From NCBI GenBank assembly GCA_002841035.1, contig PHDR01000004.1, positions 1 through 25,035 of the forward strand: a DNA stretch of 25,035 nucleotides. Reading direction: 5' to 3'. Positions 7,742 to 15,955 of the stretch are shown here, in pieces. This stretch comes from Bacteroidetes bacterium HGW-Bacteroidetes-12. Its GTDB lineage: Bacteria > Bacteroidota > Bacteroidia > Flavobacteriales_E > Vicingaceae. Position 1 is the first letter of the stretch. Each line of letters opens with the position of its first letter. Under the pieces are notes generated by a model. It searched no databases, was not told the origin of the DNA, and worked only from the letters and a program-made list of their open reading frames with translations. The position numbers were made by a program, and so were the translations under genes.

Positions 7742-8794
7742 ATGACTCCCCAAAAAATAGATTACATTATTGTTGGACAGGGTATTGCGGGTTCTGTGCT
7801 AGCATATACACTTATGCAACAGCAGCAAAAAATAATTGTAATTGATGAAAATCATTCACAAACTTCTTCAAAAATTGCCGCAGGACTTTGTAACCCTATT
7901 GTTTTTAAGAGACTTACCAAAAGTTGGATGGTTGAGGAAACACTGGCTTTAGCAAAAAACTTTTACCATCAACAAGAAAAGCTTTTGGGAGAACAATTTT
8001 ATACCGATCTTCCTATTTATAAACTCTTTGCTCAAGAGCAAGAACAATTGTTTTGGCAACAAAAAAGCAATGAGCCTGATTTGTTTGATTGGATAGACCC
8101 AAAAAAATCATTCGATTTTGATAAAAAACATATTGTTAATGAATTTGGAGCTTCAAAAACATTGCAGTCTGGGTTTTTAAAAACAGAAAAATGGCTGAAT
8201 CATTTCCGTTCATATTTGAAAGAAAAAAACGTACTGTTTTCTGAAAAAATTAACCTTAATGATATAAAAACAACAGAAAATGAAGTGCATTGGAAACACG
8301 TTGTTGCTAAAAAAATTATTTTTTGTGAAGGACACCATGCCATACACAATCCTTATTTTAATTGGTTGCCCTTTAAACTTACCAAAGGAGAGGTTTTGAC
8401 TGTAAAATTTAAATGTTTACAATTAAATTCAGCCATTAACAAAGGAGTTTTTGTATTGCCTTATGGTGAAAACTATAAACTAGGAGCTACTTATGATTGG
8501 GAAAATTTAAATGAAATTAGCACCGAAAAAGCAAAAGAAGAACTATTGGAAAAAGCAAAAAAATTTATTTCAGATGAAATTCTAATTATTGACCATAAAG
8601 CAGGAATACGACCAACGGTTAGTGATAGAAAACCATTAATAGGACAGCACCCAAAATTTAAAAATATGCTAATATTTAATGGGTTAGGTACAAAAGGAGT
8701 AATGCTTGCTCCTTATTTTGCTGAAAAATTAATGTTGTTTTTACTGAAAAATGAATCACTTTCTGAAGAAGTAAATATTAATCGGTTTTTTTAG
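7742..8794 (+). CDS. FAD-dependent oxidoreductase, DAO family
   Basis: A 350-residue flavoenzyme. The N-terminus has the Rossmann dinucleotide-binding motif IIVGQGIAGSVLA (about 9-21), followed by the acidic residue that binds the ribose (VIDEN, 33-37). The GLCNPIVFKR segment at about 48-57 and the C-terminal GIRPTVSDRKPLIG...NGLGTKGVMLAPYFAE are the second FAD-binding signature of the D-amino-acid oxidase/DadA fold. These enzymes oxidise amines or amino acids; the substrate cannot be told from sequence. There is no signal peptide, so it is cytoplasmic. Spacing of 18 nt suggests an operon with the helicase, although no functional link is apparent. No clear hairpin terminator follows; repeat DNA begins 27 bp after the stop. 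Confidence 0.85.
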   Translation: MTPQKIDYIIVGQGIAGSVLAYTLMQQQQKIIVIDENHSQTSSKIAAGLCNPIVFKRLTKSWMVEETLALAKNFYHQQEKLLGEQFYTDLPIYKLFAQEQEQLFWQQKSNEPDLFDWIDPKKSFDFDKKHIVNEFGASKTLQSGFLKTEKWLNHFRSYLKEKNVLFSEKINLNDIKTTENEVHWKHVVAKKIIFCEGHHAIHNPYFNWLPFKLTKGEVLTVKFKCLQLNSAINKGVFVLPYGENYKLGATYDWENLNEISTEKAKEELLEKAKKFISDEILIIDHKAGIRPTVSDRKPLIGQHPKFKNMLIFNGLGTKGVMLAPYFAEKLMLFLLKNESLSEEVNINRFF

Positions 8795-8821
8795 GCTTAT
8801 TAAAAACCCCCTCTTTTTTAA

Positions 8822-9033
8822 TTAACCTGAGTTCGAGTTAAGCAAAATACTGTCAGTTCGAGAGAAAATCTATTAGATTTTTGTAAAGTTTATACTGAGT
8901 TTAGAGTTTATACTGATTTTATCGAAGTGAAGTAAAAACAAAGTATTTGGCTCTTTTCGATACATCCCACACTATTGCAGGACACTCAATGTGACAAAAC
9001 AGAAACTTTGTCGTTATCCCAAACTCAGGTTAA
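8822..9033. mobile_element. 212-bp MITE/REP-like element with terminal inverted repeats
   Basis: The ends are a perfect 12-bp inverted repeat: TTAACCTGAGTT at 8822-8833 and AACTCAGGTTAA at 9022-9033; the match continues imperfectly for about ten more bases. A second, inner pair, TGTCAGTTCGAG (about 8851-8862) against CTCAATGTGACA (about 8986-8997), makes it a nested palindrome. Inside are two direct copies of GTTTATACTGA (8888-8898 and 8906-8916). It encodes no protein. By structure it is a non-autonomous element; which enzyme moves it is unknown. Confidence 0.65.
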
Positions 9034-9039
9034 TAATTA

Positions 9040-9540
9040 CGTATCTCGTTTTTACAATTTTATTCGTGTCATTAAAACCAACACTAATACTAGCACCTTT
9101 AATCATGTTTTCTCAACCGAGTGATGCAGAGATAACCAACAAATTAAAAGCTGAAGGTGCTTTAGAAGTAAACTTTTTAGTGCTAAAGGAATTGTTCATA
9201 CAACATTAACTGAAAAATACGATACCGCAACCTCCGCTTGAGGCGGATTGGAAATTAATTAGCGATTTAGTTTCGAGTCCCGAAAGTTTAACTTTCGAAG
9301 ATTCTCGTAAACGGAATATTACTCAAACTGTTTTTCTGACAGTTGGTATGAGGGGACTCCAAACCCTACTGAAGATGAAGTATTCATATTAATGATTTGG
9401 TTACAGTAAACAGGAAAGGACAAGGAAAAGAGTTTTATGATGAAAAAGTATTAAAAAAAGACAAGTACCTTGTTAAATATGATGATGTAGACCAAGAATG
9501 AACTGCCTCTGATAAAATTACGCCCCAAAAAAAATTTTAA
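9040..9540 (+). pseudogene. Decayed small secreted-protein gene split by a repeat
   Basis: Pieces of one protein can be read in changing frames. First comes a hydrophobic, signal-like segment ending MFSQPSDAEITNKLKAEGA. A frameshift at the T-run at 9173-9177 leads to SAKGIVHTTLTEKYD. A 117-bp insertion carrying the dispersed repeat follows (about 9224-9340). The same frame then resumes with SWYEGTPNPTEDEV. A second frameshift near 9381 leads to HINDLVTVNRKGQGKEFYDE, then DKYLVKYDDVDQE. A TGA at 9499-9501 sits where TGG (Trp) would be expected, followed by TASDKI and a final TAA at 9538. The tail looks like a Tudor/agenet-type barrel, a weak resemblance. The original start is not clear; 9040 is approximate. 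Sequencing error could explain one frameshift but not the whole set. Confidence 0.65.
9227..9328 (+). repeat. Dispersed hairpin repeat, copy B
   Basis: Copy B of the repeat at 505-608. Shared blocks are GCAACCTCCGC(C/T)TGAGGCGGAT(C/T)GG, then CGAGTCCCGAAAGTTT, then CTTTCGA(A/G)GATTCTCGTAAA, then GGAATAT. The palindrome at 9233-9247 has one mismatch. This copy lies inside a former gene, so it moved or was copied into it. Confidence 0.8.
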
Positions 9541-9545
9541 TTAAT

Positions 9546-10838
9546 TTATTGCTGCTTATATTTTTCGCTATATTTTTCATATAGCTTTTTTTGGTGGTTG
9601 CTGAGGTCTATTTGTCGTCCTTGAATATACGCCAATATTACATTGTTTGTTTTCATATCAAGGGCATCGCCCGTTGATATAAAAAGTGTAGCATCTTTTC
9701 CTTGTTCTAAACTTCCTGTGGTTGCATCAATTCCTAAAATTTTAGCGGTGTTTAAAGTAATGGTTTGTAAAGCTTGCTCTTTTGTTAATCCATAAGCAGC
9801 GGCTGTTCCTGCATAAAAGGGAAGGTTTCTGCTGTTCATTGCCTCCATATCTCCAGCATTATCTAAACAAAATAAAATGCCTGCATCGGCTAATAATTTT
9901 GGCAATTTATAAGGCAATTTCACATCGTCATCTTCTCTTTCTGGTAATTCGTGCAAGCGTTTTAAAATTACCGAAATGGAATTATCTTTAAGTAAATCGG
10001 CTACACGCCAAGCATCATACCCACCAACGAGGGCAACTTTTTTAATTTCATATTTTTTCACAAAAGCAATGGCTTCGGTAATTTCTTTTACAAAATTTGC
10101 GTGAATATAAAGGGTTTGTGTTCCCTTAAATAGCCCTCTAACGGCTTCAAAACGAAGGTTTTTTTCTTCATATTTTTCTTGTTTTACGTAAGCCGAAGCA
10201 TTTGTAAAAAAAGCATTTAATTCTTCCGTATTTTTATCGTAATTTTTATTTTTTTCGCCATTCCACCATTGTATCATAAGGGGCCAATTAATGTGAATTC
10301 CTTCGTCTTGTTTTATAATGGCATCTTCCCAATTCCAAGCATCAAATTGCACTACTGTTGATGAACCTGAAATTAAGCCGCCTTGCGGTGTTATTTGTCC
10401 CATTAACACTCCGTTAGAGCGTACGGTTGTTGTAATTTTAGATTCTGCATTATAGGCAATTATTGAACGTACGTGCGGGTTTAACGTGCCTATTTCTCTT
10501 TCGTCATTTGTGGCTCTAACGGCATCAATTTCTGTGAGTCCTAGTCTGGAATTAGGAACAATAAACCCAGGATAAACGTGTTTCCCTTCTAATTTAATAA
10601 TTGTGTCGTATTTTGACACATCAAATTTAACTACTCTTGCATCGGCAACCATTGTTAGTTTACCATTTTCAATAGCAATTACAGCGTTTTCAATCACTTC
10701 ACCGTTGCCAATGTGAGCGTATCCATTTAGCAGCAAAATTGTTCCTTTTTGAGGTAATGCTGGTTTTTCAACCTGAGCAATTACAAAAGTTGAAAGTAGA
10801 AAGTAGAAAGTTGAAAGTAGAATTGTTTTTGTTTTCAT
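9546..10838 (-). CDS. Secreted amidohydrolase-like protein lacking the HxH metal motif
   Basis: A 430-residue protein with a signal peptide (1-21, ending VIAQ) and an amidohydrolase-type fold: a small beta-sandwich (LLNGYAHIGNGEVIENAVIAIENGKL), then a barrel, ending with the family's ALQTITLNTAKILGID..TGSLEQGKDATLFI. In active members the strand after YPGFI carries HxH, which binds zinc; here it reads VPNSRLG (94-100), and other expected histidines are also missing. It is therefore probably a non-catalytic homologue or uses different chemistry. It follows the 1018-residue gene on the same strand with a 164-bp gap containing repeats, and may be its partner subunit. The signal-peptide codons are built from five 7-bp tandem units. 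No TAnnTTTG promoter is visible upstream. Confidence 0.85.
   Translation of the reverse strand: MKTKTILLSTFYFLLSTFVIAQVEKPALPQKGTILLLNGYAHIGNGEVIENAVIAIENGKLTMVADARVVKFDVSKYDTIIKLEGKHVYPGFIVPNSRLGLTEIDAVRATNDEREIGTLNPHVRSIIAYNAESKITTTVRSNGVLMGQITPQGGLISGSSTVVQFDAWNWEDAIIKQDEGIHINWPLMIQWWNGEKNKNYDKNTEELNAFFTNASAYVKQEKYEEKNLRFEAVRGLFKGTQTLYIHANFVKEITEAIAFVKKYEIKKVALVGGYDAWRVADLLKDNSISVILKRLHELPEREDDDVKLPYKLPKLLADAGILFCLDNAGDMEAMNSRNLPFYAGTAAAYGLTKEQALQTITLNTAKILGIDATTGSLEQGKDATLFISTGDALDMKTNNVILAYIQGRQIDLSNHQKKLYEKYSEKYKQQ
10786..10820 (-). repeat. 7-bp tandem repeat inside signal-peptide codons
   Basis: Five abutting heptamers on the + strand: AAAGTTG, AAAGTAG, AAAGTAG, AAAGTTG, AAAGTAG. On the coding strand they spell residues STFYFLLSTF of the amidohydrolase signal peptide. 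Because 7 is not a multiple of 3, gain or loss of one unit would shift the frame. Confidence 0.85.
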
Positions 10839-10860
10839 GGTTTTATTTTTTTTTTGTTGT

Positions 10861-10915
10861 CATTCTGAACGAAATTTTACCAATTCGCCTAAGCGAATGG
10901 TGTAAAATGAAGTGA
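10861..10915. repeat. REP-like hairpin between the two amidohydrolase genes
   Basis: The sequence starts CATTCTGAACGAA and ends GTGAAGAATCT, a block I know as recurrent in Bacteroidota intergenic DNA. Inside is a hairpin: ATTTTAC (about 10873-10879) pairs with GTAAAAT and ATTCGC with GCGAAT. It may attenuate transcription into the downstream gene. Confidence 0.6.
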
Positions 10916-11002
10916 AGAATCTGTTAAGTTCATAAAGTAGAAAGTCTAAGCAGTAAAAGTCTTATGTCTAATTATCTTTATTCTATCGTCTTGTTAATAA
11001 CC

Positions 11003-14000
11003 TCACTCACCAACGGTGTCGCAATGATATAATGTTTGTTTTTTTGTTTTTGGAGCTTGTGTTTTTCCTCCATTTTTCTTTTCGTTGAGCATTTTTTCAA
11101 TAATTTCTGTTTTTTCTTTTTGAATTTGGGCGGTTAATACCATACTTTCTTGGCTATCATAAAAAACAATGCCATCAATTATTGTTTTTTCTGCTTGGGC
11201 ATAAATAGATAATGGATTTTCATTCCAAAGCACCACACAAGCATCTTTTCCTACTTTTATGCTTCCCATTTTATCATCTAAATGTAATAATTTGGCTGGG
11301 TTTAATGTAACAAATTTCAGGGCTTCTTCTTCTGTTACACCTCCATATTTAACGGCTTTTCCTGCTTCTTGGTTTAACCTTCTTCCCATTTCAGCATCAT
11401 CAGAATTATAAGCAACTACCACCCCTTGTTTATGCATAATTGCTCCATTATAAGGAATAGCATCATTTACCTCAAATTTATAGGCCCACCAATCGGAAAA
11501 AGTTGAACCTCCTGCTCCGTGTTTTTTCATTTTATCGGCAACTTTATATCCTTCTAAAATATGCGTAAATGTATTTACTGTAAAGCCCATAGAATCGCCA
11601 ACGTGCATCAACATATTAATTTCAGATTGAACATAGGAATGACAAGAAATGAATCGTTCTTTTTTTAAGATTTCATTTAATGTTTCTAATTCCAAATCAA
11701 TTCTTGGTGCTTCGGCAGTTTCTTTTTGCTTGGTTGTTAATTTTGAATAAGCATCCCATTTTGCTTGATATTCTTTTGCTCTTATAAACGCATCGTAATA
11801 AACTTGCTCAACACCCATTCTGGTTTGTGGAAAACGCACGGTATTAAACGAACCCCAATTGGATTGTTTTACGTTTTCGCCCAACGCAAATTTTATAAAT
11901 CCATCGGTATTTTCAATTTTCATCTTTTCAGGAGAAAAGCCCCATTTAAGTTTTATCAATGCCGATTGCCCTCCAATTGGGTTGCACGAACCGTGTAACA
12001 ATTGTGCGGCAACAACACCTCCCGAAAGCTGTCGGTATATGTTAATGTCTTCAGAATTAACCACATCTGCAATGCTAACCTCAGCAGTAACAGCTTGCGT
12101 ACATTCATTTACGCCACCACTAATGGCAATGTGCGAATGTTCATCAATAATACCTGCACTTAAATGTTTGTTGGTTCCGTCAATAATTTCAACTTTTATT
12201 TTGGCTGATGATTTTGGCAAAAAGTTTTCTGGAACTAAATTTTGACCTATGGCTTTTATTTTTCCATCAAGAATAAGAACATCGGTGTTTTTTAAAATTC
12301 CTTCTTGCTCGTTTGTCCAAACCGTAGCATTTTTTATCAGCATCGGTTTTGCTGTTGGTAATGAGTCAAATCCATAAGCTAATAAGGGGTATTTTATTGT
12401 GGGAATTTCGGCACTATCGTTGGCTGTTGGTTTTTCTTTTGTTTTTTCTTGAAAATCTTTTTTTCTAATTGCCGACCATTTTTTCCAACTTCCATCGGCT
12501 AGTTGAGCGTTTCCATCCCAAATTACCGAATTATGATTTACATAGCCTGCCAACCGAATTGTGCCTGTTTTGTTTATTGAATCTGAAAAATTAAATGCTA
12601 TTGCAATCGTGTTTCCACTAAAATTAATACTTGCTTCTGTTTTTGAGGTGTCTGTTCCATTAATAAGCGAAACTTTTCCTGAAGGTTTGGTTAATTCGCC
12701 CGTTACCGATAATTGATATTCTTTTCCACTTAAATTAACATTATAATCGCCTCTAATATCTATAACGGTATAATCATCAATTACATGGCGTTGTCCTCTA
12801 ATCCAATTTTCATAAATTTTAGATTTTTCGTCAAAAAGTTCGTTAGAAGTAATGATGAAATTTGCAATTTTATTTTTTTCTAAACTTCCTACTTTGTCGT
12901 ATTGTTTAATAAATTGAGCAGGGTTATAAGTAAGTGCTTTTAGGGCATTTTCTTTCGATAATCCTGCTTTTATTGCTTTTCGCAAATTGGTAAAAAAGGT
13001 TTTTTTGTCTTTTAAATCGGCAGCGGTTATTGCAAAATCAATGTTGTTATCGGAAATAATTTTTAGGTTATAAGGAGCTAATTCCCAATGTTTAATGTCG
13101 GAATAGGCTACCAACATTGCAGCATAAGGGTCTTCAACATCATAAGCTTCAGGGAAATTAACAGGAACTATCAATTTACCCTCGGTTTTTTTAATTTCAG
13201 CTATGCGTTGATATTCATCGCCATTTCCTTTAAATAAGTATTGCGTGTTAAATTCATCGCCAATTAAATCGGCTCTTAAAATATCTAATTTATCTCTTAC
13301 TTCAAAAATTTGAGGCAAATCCCAACTATCTAAAATATTTTTTAAAGAGAGGTTGTTTTCAGAAATATTGTTGTTATTAAACATCCAATCCACATCATAA
13401 TAGGTTTGCCGAATAAGTGCAATTGAACCCATTAAAGAGCCAGGATAATCTTGCGTTGACGCCCCTTTATTAAAAGATAAATGTGCTGCTGTTTTTTCGT
13501 TAAGTAAAACAAGGTTAGCATTTTCATCGCCAAGAGTTACAAAGGCTGATGTGCCACGCATAATGCCATCTTTTTGATGCGTTAATACTGTTCCAAAACC
13601 TAATTTTATAAATTCTTCCGCTTGTTTTTCGTTGGGTGTAAAAAGTTTACCTGCTTCCACTTCGGGCTGTATGGCTTGGTTCCAGTTATATGCTCCTTTG
13701 TTGTTGGTTTCTAACTGTGGGCTAAAACGTGGGTTGTTGCGTTCTTTTTTAACTTCGGGCATTCCGTAATCGGTATAAATATCAATTAATGAAGGATAGA
13801 TAAATTTTCCTTTTAAATCATAAATTACTGTGTTTTTTGGAATTTTTACTTTACTTTTTTCGCCAACTTCAACTATTTTTCCTTTTTGAATAAGTAAGGT
13901 TGCGTTTTCTATTTTGGTTTTATAATCAACAAAAATGGTTGCATTTGTAAAAGCATAATAATTTAAGTTTTTATCGTGCGTACCATTAACCATAAAGGTT

Positions 14001-14059
14001 TCTTGAGCAATTATATTAGAAAAACAAAGAACACAAAGAAAGAATAAAATTTTTTTCAT
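11003..14059 (-). CDS. Large secreted protein with two amidohydrolase domains
   Basis: A 1018-residue protein with signal peptide (1-19, NIIAQ). Residues about 36-415 form one amidohydrolase-like domain whose metal motif is degraded (LIDIYTDYG at 91-99 instead of an HxH). A beta-rich linker (about 430-545) leads to a second domain, about 570-1000, that keeps the ligands: HSH at 641-643, CHSY (H807), FTHILEG (H833) and NSDDAE (D887/D888). It ends TLNPAKLLHLDDKMGSIKVGKDA. The intact half resembles imidazolonepropionase-like and other cyclic-amide or peptide hydrolases; substrate unknown. The first half is more like the 430-residue neighbour, suggesting duplication and fusion. Its promoter is at 14080-14087. 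The C-terminal tail is Lys-rich and low in complexity. Confidence 0.9.
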   Translation of the reverse strand: MKKILFFLCVLCFSNIIAQETFMVNGTHDKNLNYYAFTNATIFVDYKTKIENATLLIQKGKIVEVGEKSKVKIPKNTVIYDLKGKFIYPSLIDIYTDYGMPEVKKERNNPRFSPQLETNNKGAYNWNQAIQPEVEAGKLFTPNEKQAEEFIKLGFGTVLTHQKDGIMRGTSAFVTLGDENANLVLLNEKTAAHLSFNKGASTQDYPGSLMGSIALIRQTYYDVDWMFNNNNISENNLSLKNILDSWDLPQIFEVRDKLDILRADLIGDEFNTQYLFKGNGDEYQRIAEIKKTEGKLIVPVNFPEAYDVEDPYAAMLVAYSDIKHWELAPYNLKIISDNNIDFAITAADLKDKKTFFTNLRKAIKAGLSKENALKALTYNPAQFIKQYDKVGSLEKNKIANFIITSNELFDEKSKIYENWIRGQRHVIDDYTVIDIRGDYNVNLSGKEYQLSVTGELTKPSGKVSLINGTDTSKTEASINFSGNTIAIAFNFSDSINKTGTIRLAGYVNHNSVIWDGNAQLADGSWKKWSAIRKKDFQEKTKEKPTANDSAEIPTIKYPLLAYGFDSLPTAKPMLIKNATVWTNEQEGILKNTDVLILDGKIKAIGQNLVPENFLPKSSAKIKVEIIDGTNKHLSAGIIDEHSHIAISGGVNECTQAVTAEVSIADVVNSEDINIYRQLSGGVVAAQLLHGSCNPIGGQSALIKLKWGFSPEKMKIENTDGFIKFALGENVKQSNWGSFNTVRFPQTRMGVEQVYYDAFIRAKEYQAKWDAYSKLTTKQKETAEAPRIDLELETLNEILKKERFISCHSYVQSEINMLMHVGDSMGFTVNTFTHILEGYKVADKMKKHGAGGSTFSDWWAYKFEVNDAIPYNGAIMHKQGVVVAYNSDDAEMGRRLNQEAGKAVKYGGVTEEEALKFVTLNPAKLLHLDDKMGSIKVGKDACVVLWNENPLSIYAQAEKTIIDGIVFYDSQESMVLTAQIQKEKTEIIEKMLNEKKNGGKTQAPKTKKQTLYHCDTVGE

Positions 14060-14079
14060 AGAATGTAGTTTAGAAAGAC

Positions 14080-14087
14080 CAAAAATA
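14080..14087 (-). promoter_or_regulatory. Promoter -7 element of the amidohydrolase operon
   Basis: On the minus strand TATTTTTG matches TAnnTTTG, 20 nt before the start codon. A TTGTTG lies about 22 nt further upstream, near the -33 position. Confidence 0.65.
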
Positions 14088-14209
14088 AGAGAATAATATG
14101 AAAAAGAGTCAACAACTTTATTTTGTTTATTTTGATAAAAATTAAGAATGCAAGAATAGGTTGGCGATGTGTTTAAATAAACATATACTCAACATACATA
14201 GGATTCAAT

Positions 14210-14659
14210 CTAAACCCTATTTTTACTATCTATTATGATGGTAAACGGCCCTTCGTTAACTAAAGCCACTTTCATATACGCACCAAACTTGCCTGTTTTA
14301 AGAGATTGTTGTAATAACGGAGTAAGTTCTTTTATAAAATTAGTATATAAATCTACTGCTTTTGGAGGTTTGGCTGCCATAATAAAAGATGGTCGATTGC
14401 CTTTTTTGGTGCTTGCCATAATTGTAAATTGGCTGATAAGCAACACTTCTCCATTAATATCATTTACAGAAAGGTTGGGAATGTTGTTATTATCATCGAA
14501 AATTCTGAGTTGAGCAATTTTTTTAGCCAACCAAGTAATATCTTCTTGAGTATCATCTTCTGCCACCCCTAATAAAATTAGTAAGCCTTTTCCTATAGAA
14601 GTGGTGTTGGATTCAATGCTTACTGATGCTTCACTTACTCGTTGAATGACTGCTTTCAT
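14210..14659 (-). CDS. dtd: D-aminoacyl-tRNA deacylase
   Basis: A 149-residue cytoplasmic enzyme, the normal length for Dtd. It hydrolyses D-amino acids (and glycine mischarged on tRNA-Ala) from tRNA, a quality-control step in translation. The start MKAVIQRVSEASV is typical. SQFT (76-79) and NEGPFT (135-140) are the two signature motifs that form the active site across the dimer, the latter with the Gly-cis-Pro pair at 137-138. KGNRPSF (86-92) and FGAYM (125-129) are also present; many homologues have FGADM or FGAHM, a minor difference. It is a single-gene unit with its own promoter at 14678-14685. Confidence 0.95.
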   Translation of the reverse strand: MKAVIQRVSEASVSIESNTTSIGKGLLILLGVAEDDTQEDITWLAKKIAQLRIFDDNNNIPNLSVNDINGEVLLISQFTIMASTKKGNRPSFIMAAKPPKAVDLYTNFIKELTPLLQQSLKTGKFGAYMKVALVNEGPFTIIIDSKNRV

Positions 14660-14677
14660 AATTTAATGTTGTTTTTA

Positions 14678-14685
14678 CAAAAGTA
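14678..14685 (-). promoter_or_regulatory. Promoter -7 element of dtd
   Basis: TACTTTTG on the minus strand, a perfect TAnnTTTG, 18 nt before the dtd start codon. No TTG is seen at ideal spacing. Confidence 0.65.
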
Positions 14686-14755
14686 CATAACTCGAGGTAA
14701 AGTGTTTTTTGAAAGATAGGACAAATACCCTTTAAAAGGGAAATAAAAAATTGTA

Positions 14756-14763
14756 TATTTTTG
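14756..14763 (+). promoter_or_regulatory. Promoter -7 element of the hydrolase lipoprotein gene
   Basis: TATTTTTG, a perfect TAnnTTTG, 27 nt before the start codon at 14791. Confidence 0.6.
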
Positions 14764-14790
14764 AGGTAATAAACTATAATTTATTTTAGA

Positions 14791-15858
14791 ATGAGAAAAT
14801 TGTTATTGTGGATAGTGATCATTACTTCTTGTACTTCTCAGAATCAAAACCAACAATTAACTTCACATGAAGCAAGTATATTTTCAACTACTTGTACAAA
14901 AATTACTGATTTAGATGTACTTGTTTATGCAATTTCGAGTAGTGAAGACACAATTCAATATATTAAAATTGGAACAGATACAACAAGTGTAAAACCAACC
15001 ATTTTATTTTTACAAGGTTCTTTGCCAATTCCATTAATAATTGACTTTAAGGACTTTAAACACATAAACATCCCTTTTCAATATTCGGAGCTAATAAAAG
15101 AATTTCATTTAATAGAAATTTCAATGCCACATACGCCAATAGAAGTAGAGAAAAATAAGTTAAATAATCAGTATTGTTTTGTAATGGATACAGCAAATCA
15201 AAATTCATTTAAAAAGAAATATTTAAAAAATAATTATTTAGATAATTATGTTTCGCGAGCAAATATTGTTATTTCAGATTTATTAAATCAAAAATGGGTA
15301 GATAAAGACCAAATTCATATTATTGGTCATTCGCAAGGAGCAAAGATTGCTGCTGTAATAGCTTCTCAAAACAAAAATATTTCTTCAGTTTCACTATTAG
15401 GGTTTAATGCTTTCGGACGTTTTGATGAAAATATTAGACGAGAACGGAACAATTTAAGACAAAAAAAGATAACAGGTGATGAATATTTAAACAATATTGA
15501 AAATCATTATAAGAGGTGGGAACAAATTCATCAAAACCCTAATGATTATGAAAATGGTAATTTAAATTGGACTTCTTTTTCTATTGATTATGTGTCTTTT
15601 TTATTAAACATTAATGTACCAATTTTTGTTGGTTATGGAACAGAAGATATAAGTGCTGAAAATGGTGATTTATTGCCAATTATTTTTATTGAAAATAAGA
15701 AGCAAAACCTTACAGTAAAACCTTACGTTGGCTTAGAACATAATTTCTTTGAGATTAAAAATGGTAACCCTGATTATCAAAATGAAGGAAATTGGAATAA
15801 AGTAATTAATGATGTTTTAGTTTGGATGAAAAATAATAAATCAAATACTTTAAAATAA
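14791..15858 (+). CDS. Alpha/beta-hydrolase lipoprotein
   Basis: A 355-residue envelope lipoprotein with the lipobox ITSC (acylated Cys14). The catalytic residues of an alpha/beta hydrolase are in order: nucleophile elbow GHSQGA with Ser181, acid Asp286 in VGYGTEDIS, and His317 in VGLEHNF. An oxyanion-type segment, FLQGSLPIP, sits at about 73-81. The family includes esterases and peptidases; the substrate is not predictable. It is a single-gene unit, divergent from dtd with 131 bp between the start codons and convergent with rsgA. Its low GC content matches the neighbours, and I see no signs of transfer. Confidence 0.85.
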   Translation: MRKLLLWIVIITSCTSQNQNQQLTSHEASIFSTTCTKITDLDVLVYAISSSEDTIQYIKIGTDTTSVKPTILFLQGSLPIPLIIDFKDFKHINIPFQYSELIKEFHLIEISMPHTPIEVEKNKLNNQYCFVMDTANQNSFKKKYLKNNYLDNYVSRANIVISDLLNQKWVDKDQIHIIGHSQGAKIAAVIASQNKNISSVSLLGFNAFGRFDENIRRERNNLRQKKITGDEYLNNIENHYKRWEQIHQNPNDYENGNLNWTSFSIDYVSFLLNINVPIFVGYGTEDISAENGDLLPIIFIENKKQNLTVKPYVGLEHNFFEIKNGNPDYQNEGNWNKVINDVLVWMKNNKSNTLK

Positions 15859-15860
15859 AA

Positions 15861-15955
15861 ATAAGATTCCTGTTTCCGCTACGCTACACAGGAATGACGT
15901 GAAGGTTGGCTTTGTGCGTTGGCAACTCCTTCCCAATGGGAAGGTTGGGATGGGA
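15861..15955. repeat. Two repeat-type hairpins between convergent genes
   Basis: Hairpin 1 is ATTCCTGT (15866-15873) with ACAGGAAT (15888-15895), followed by GACGTG. Hairpin 2 is a perfect CCTTCCC-AAT-GGGAAGG (15928-15944). GAAGGTTGG occurs at 15901-15909 and again at 15941-15949, and CCTTCCC recurs at 15964-15970 inside the end of rsgA. Both motifs are of the kind scattered between genes in Bacteroidota. They may serve as terminators for the convergent pair. Confidence 0.6.

Larger units (their letters stand above)
8795..9545. other. Repeat-rich region without an intact gene
   Basis: This 751-bp interval has no intact gene. In order it holds a 212-bp element with terminal inverted repeats (8822-9033), the N-terminal remains of a secreted-protein gene (from about 9040), a hairpin repeat inserted in that gene (about 9224-9340), and the rest of the broken gene up to 9540, six bases before the leftward amidohydrolase ends. 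Confidence 0.75.

Noticed and set aside
8991..9209. A 72-codon rightward reading frame beginning in the inverted-repeat element
   Set aside because: Its start lies inside the repeat, its last residues are out of frame with the coding signal that continues downstream, and it is better explained as the broken front of the decayed gene.
11859..12245. A 128-codon rightward reading frame opposite the large amidohydrolase
   Set aside because: It is fully antisense to a well-conserved catalytic domain (HSH region), has no promoter or start context, and its composition is that of a complementary-strand shadow.
14235..14513. A 92-codon rightward reading frame opposite dtd
   Set aside because: Antisense to a clear, full-length Dtd gene; no supporting promoter or family resemblance.
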